Below, piece after piece: positions 63,917 to 64,000 of a stretch of 64,000 bases of DNA. A program made the position numbers and the translations under genes. Position 1 is the stretch's first letter, and each line of letters opens with the position of its first letter. Under the pieces are notes generated by a model, which had not been told where the DNA came from, made no database searches, and saw only the letters and a list, made by a program, of their open reading frames with translations. Origin of the DNA: Lachnospiraceae bacterium. Lineage in GTDB: Bacteria > Bacillota > Clostridia > Lachnospirales > Lachnospiraceae. The stretch spans positions 1 through 64,000 of the forward strand of contig JAFQZU010000001.1 in NCBI GenBank assembly GCA_017405805.1. The letters are read 5' to 3'.

Positions 63917-64000
63917 TCAGTACCGGTCCCCATACGCCGACCCTGTCCAGGCATCGCGCACTCTCCATCTGGCGTTGTACTCCTCGTTCGCAAAACAAAG
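63917..64000 (-). CDS. C-terminal fragment of a gene entering from the right edge
   Basis: On the minus strand one frame is open from the window edge to a TGA at 63917-63919 and reads FANEEYNARWRVRDAWTGSA and onward to GDRY. The composition is protein-like, and the tandem array begins just after its stop. The family cannot be recognised from 27 residues. Pilus genes such as pilB or pilC would be expected next to this locus, but nothing here proves that. Confidence 0.35.
   Translation of the reverse strand, partial: LCFANEEYNARWRVRDAWTGSAYGDRY

Noticed and set aside
63634..63993. 119-codon open frame on the minus strand over the tandem repeats
   Set aside because: The 26-bp unit shifts frame each time and the product is low-complexity; no ribosome binding site.

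Overview
The window looks like a chromosomal segment of a G+C-rich anaerobic Bacillota, most likely a Clostridia/Lachnospiraceae-type bacterium. Evidence: a tryptophan T-box leader, a YhaM exoribonuclease, MutS2, a 4-hydroxybutyryl-CoA dehydratase (AbfD) typical of fermenting clostridia, and a Gram-positive type IV pilus locus. The species cannot be fixed from the sequence. No rRNA, tRNA, CRISPR array, phage or insertion sequence was seen.

Layout. (1) 103-12154 is mostly housekeeping: rlmD, yhaM and an HtrA-like protein that has lost its catalytic triad (minus strand); mutS2 plus an OmpR-type two-component pair (plus strand); then trmL, an M18 aminopeptidase, a lipoprotein and a PaaI-type thioesterase (minus strand). 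(2) 12204-24345 is the metabolic centrepiece, all on the minus strand. A sigma-54-type promoter with two upstream palindromes precedes a permease and abfD. After a terminator come a NifU-like protein, a Cys-motif/FabZ fusion, a 4-hydroxybutyrate CoA-transferase, an acyl carrier protein, a metallo-beta-lactamase-fold hydrolase, LuxE- and LuxC-like fatty-acid reductase proteins, an AMP-dependent acyl ligase, a free-standing lipoyl-like domain and a sigma-54 activator. No luciferase genes are present. (3) 24583-28642 holds small accessory genes (YcxB-like, carbohydrate-binding Cthe_2159-like, lipoprotein, GDSL hydrolase, exonuclease). (4) 28776-33579 is a T-box-controlled trpD-trpCF-trpB-trpA operon without trpE or trpG. 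(5) 33730-41189 holds a HIT/DUF362/unknown operon and, divergently, a lipoprotein plus a TIR-transmembrane-beta-propeller protein. (6) 41277-63352 is a type IV pilus locus: prepilin peptidase, PilM/N/O-like proteins, a 4,870-residue secreted adhesin and four pilin-like proteins, one carrying a very large GLUG-repeat head.

How it fits together. In region 2 the permease, CoA-transferase and AbfD should import 4-hydroxybutyrate, activate it and dehydrate it to crotonyl-CoA. The carrier-protein, ligase and reductase genes suggest that an acyl group is also loaded on a protein and reduced to an aldehyde; that part is not a pathway I recognise. In region 6 the gene order suggests that the giant secreted protein is displayed by the pilus, perhaps at its tip through a GspK-like minor pilin.

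Five intergenic hairpins (33.6, 41.2, 44.1, 60.1 and 63.4 kb) share a conserved cap sequence but have different, locally self-complementary arms; three of them lie in the pilus locus. This family and the sigma-54/LuxCE/AbfD cluster are the two most unusual signals in the window.
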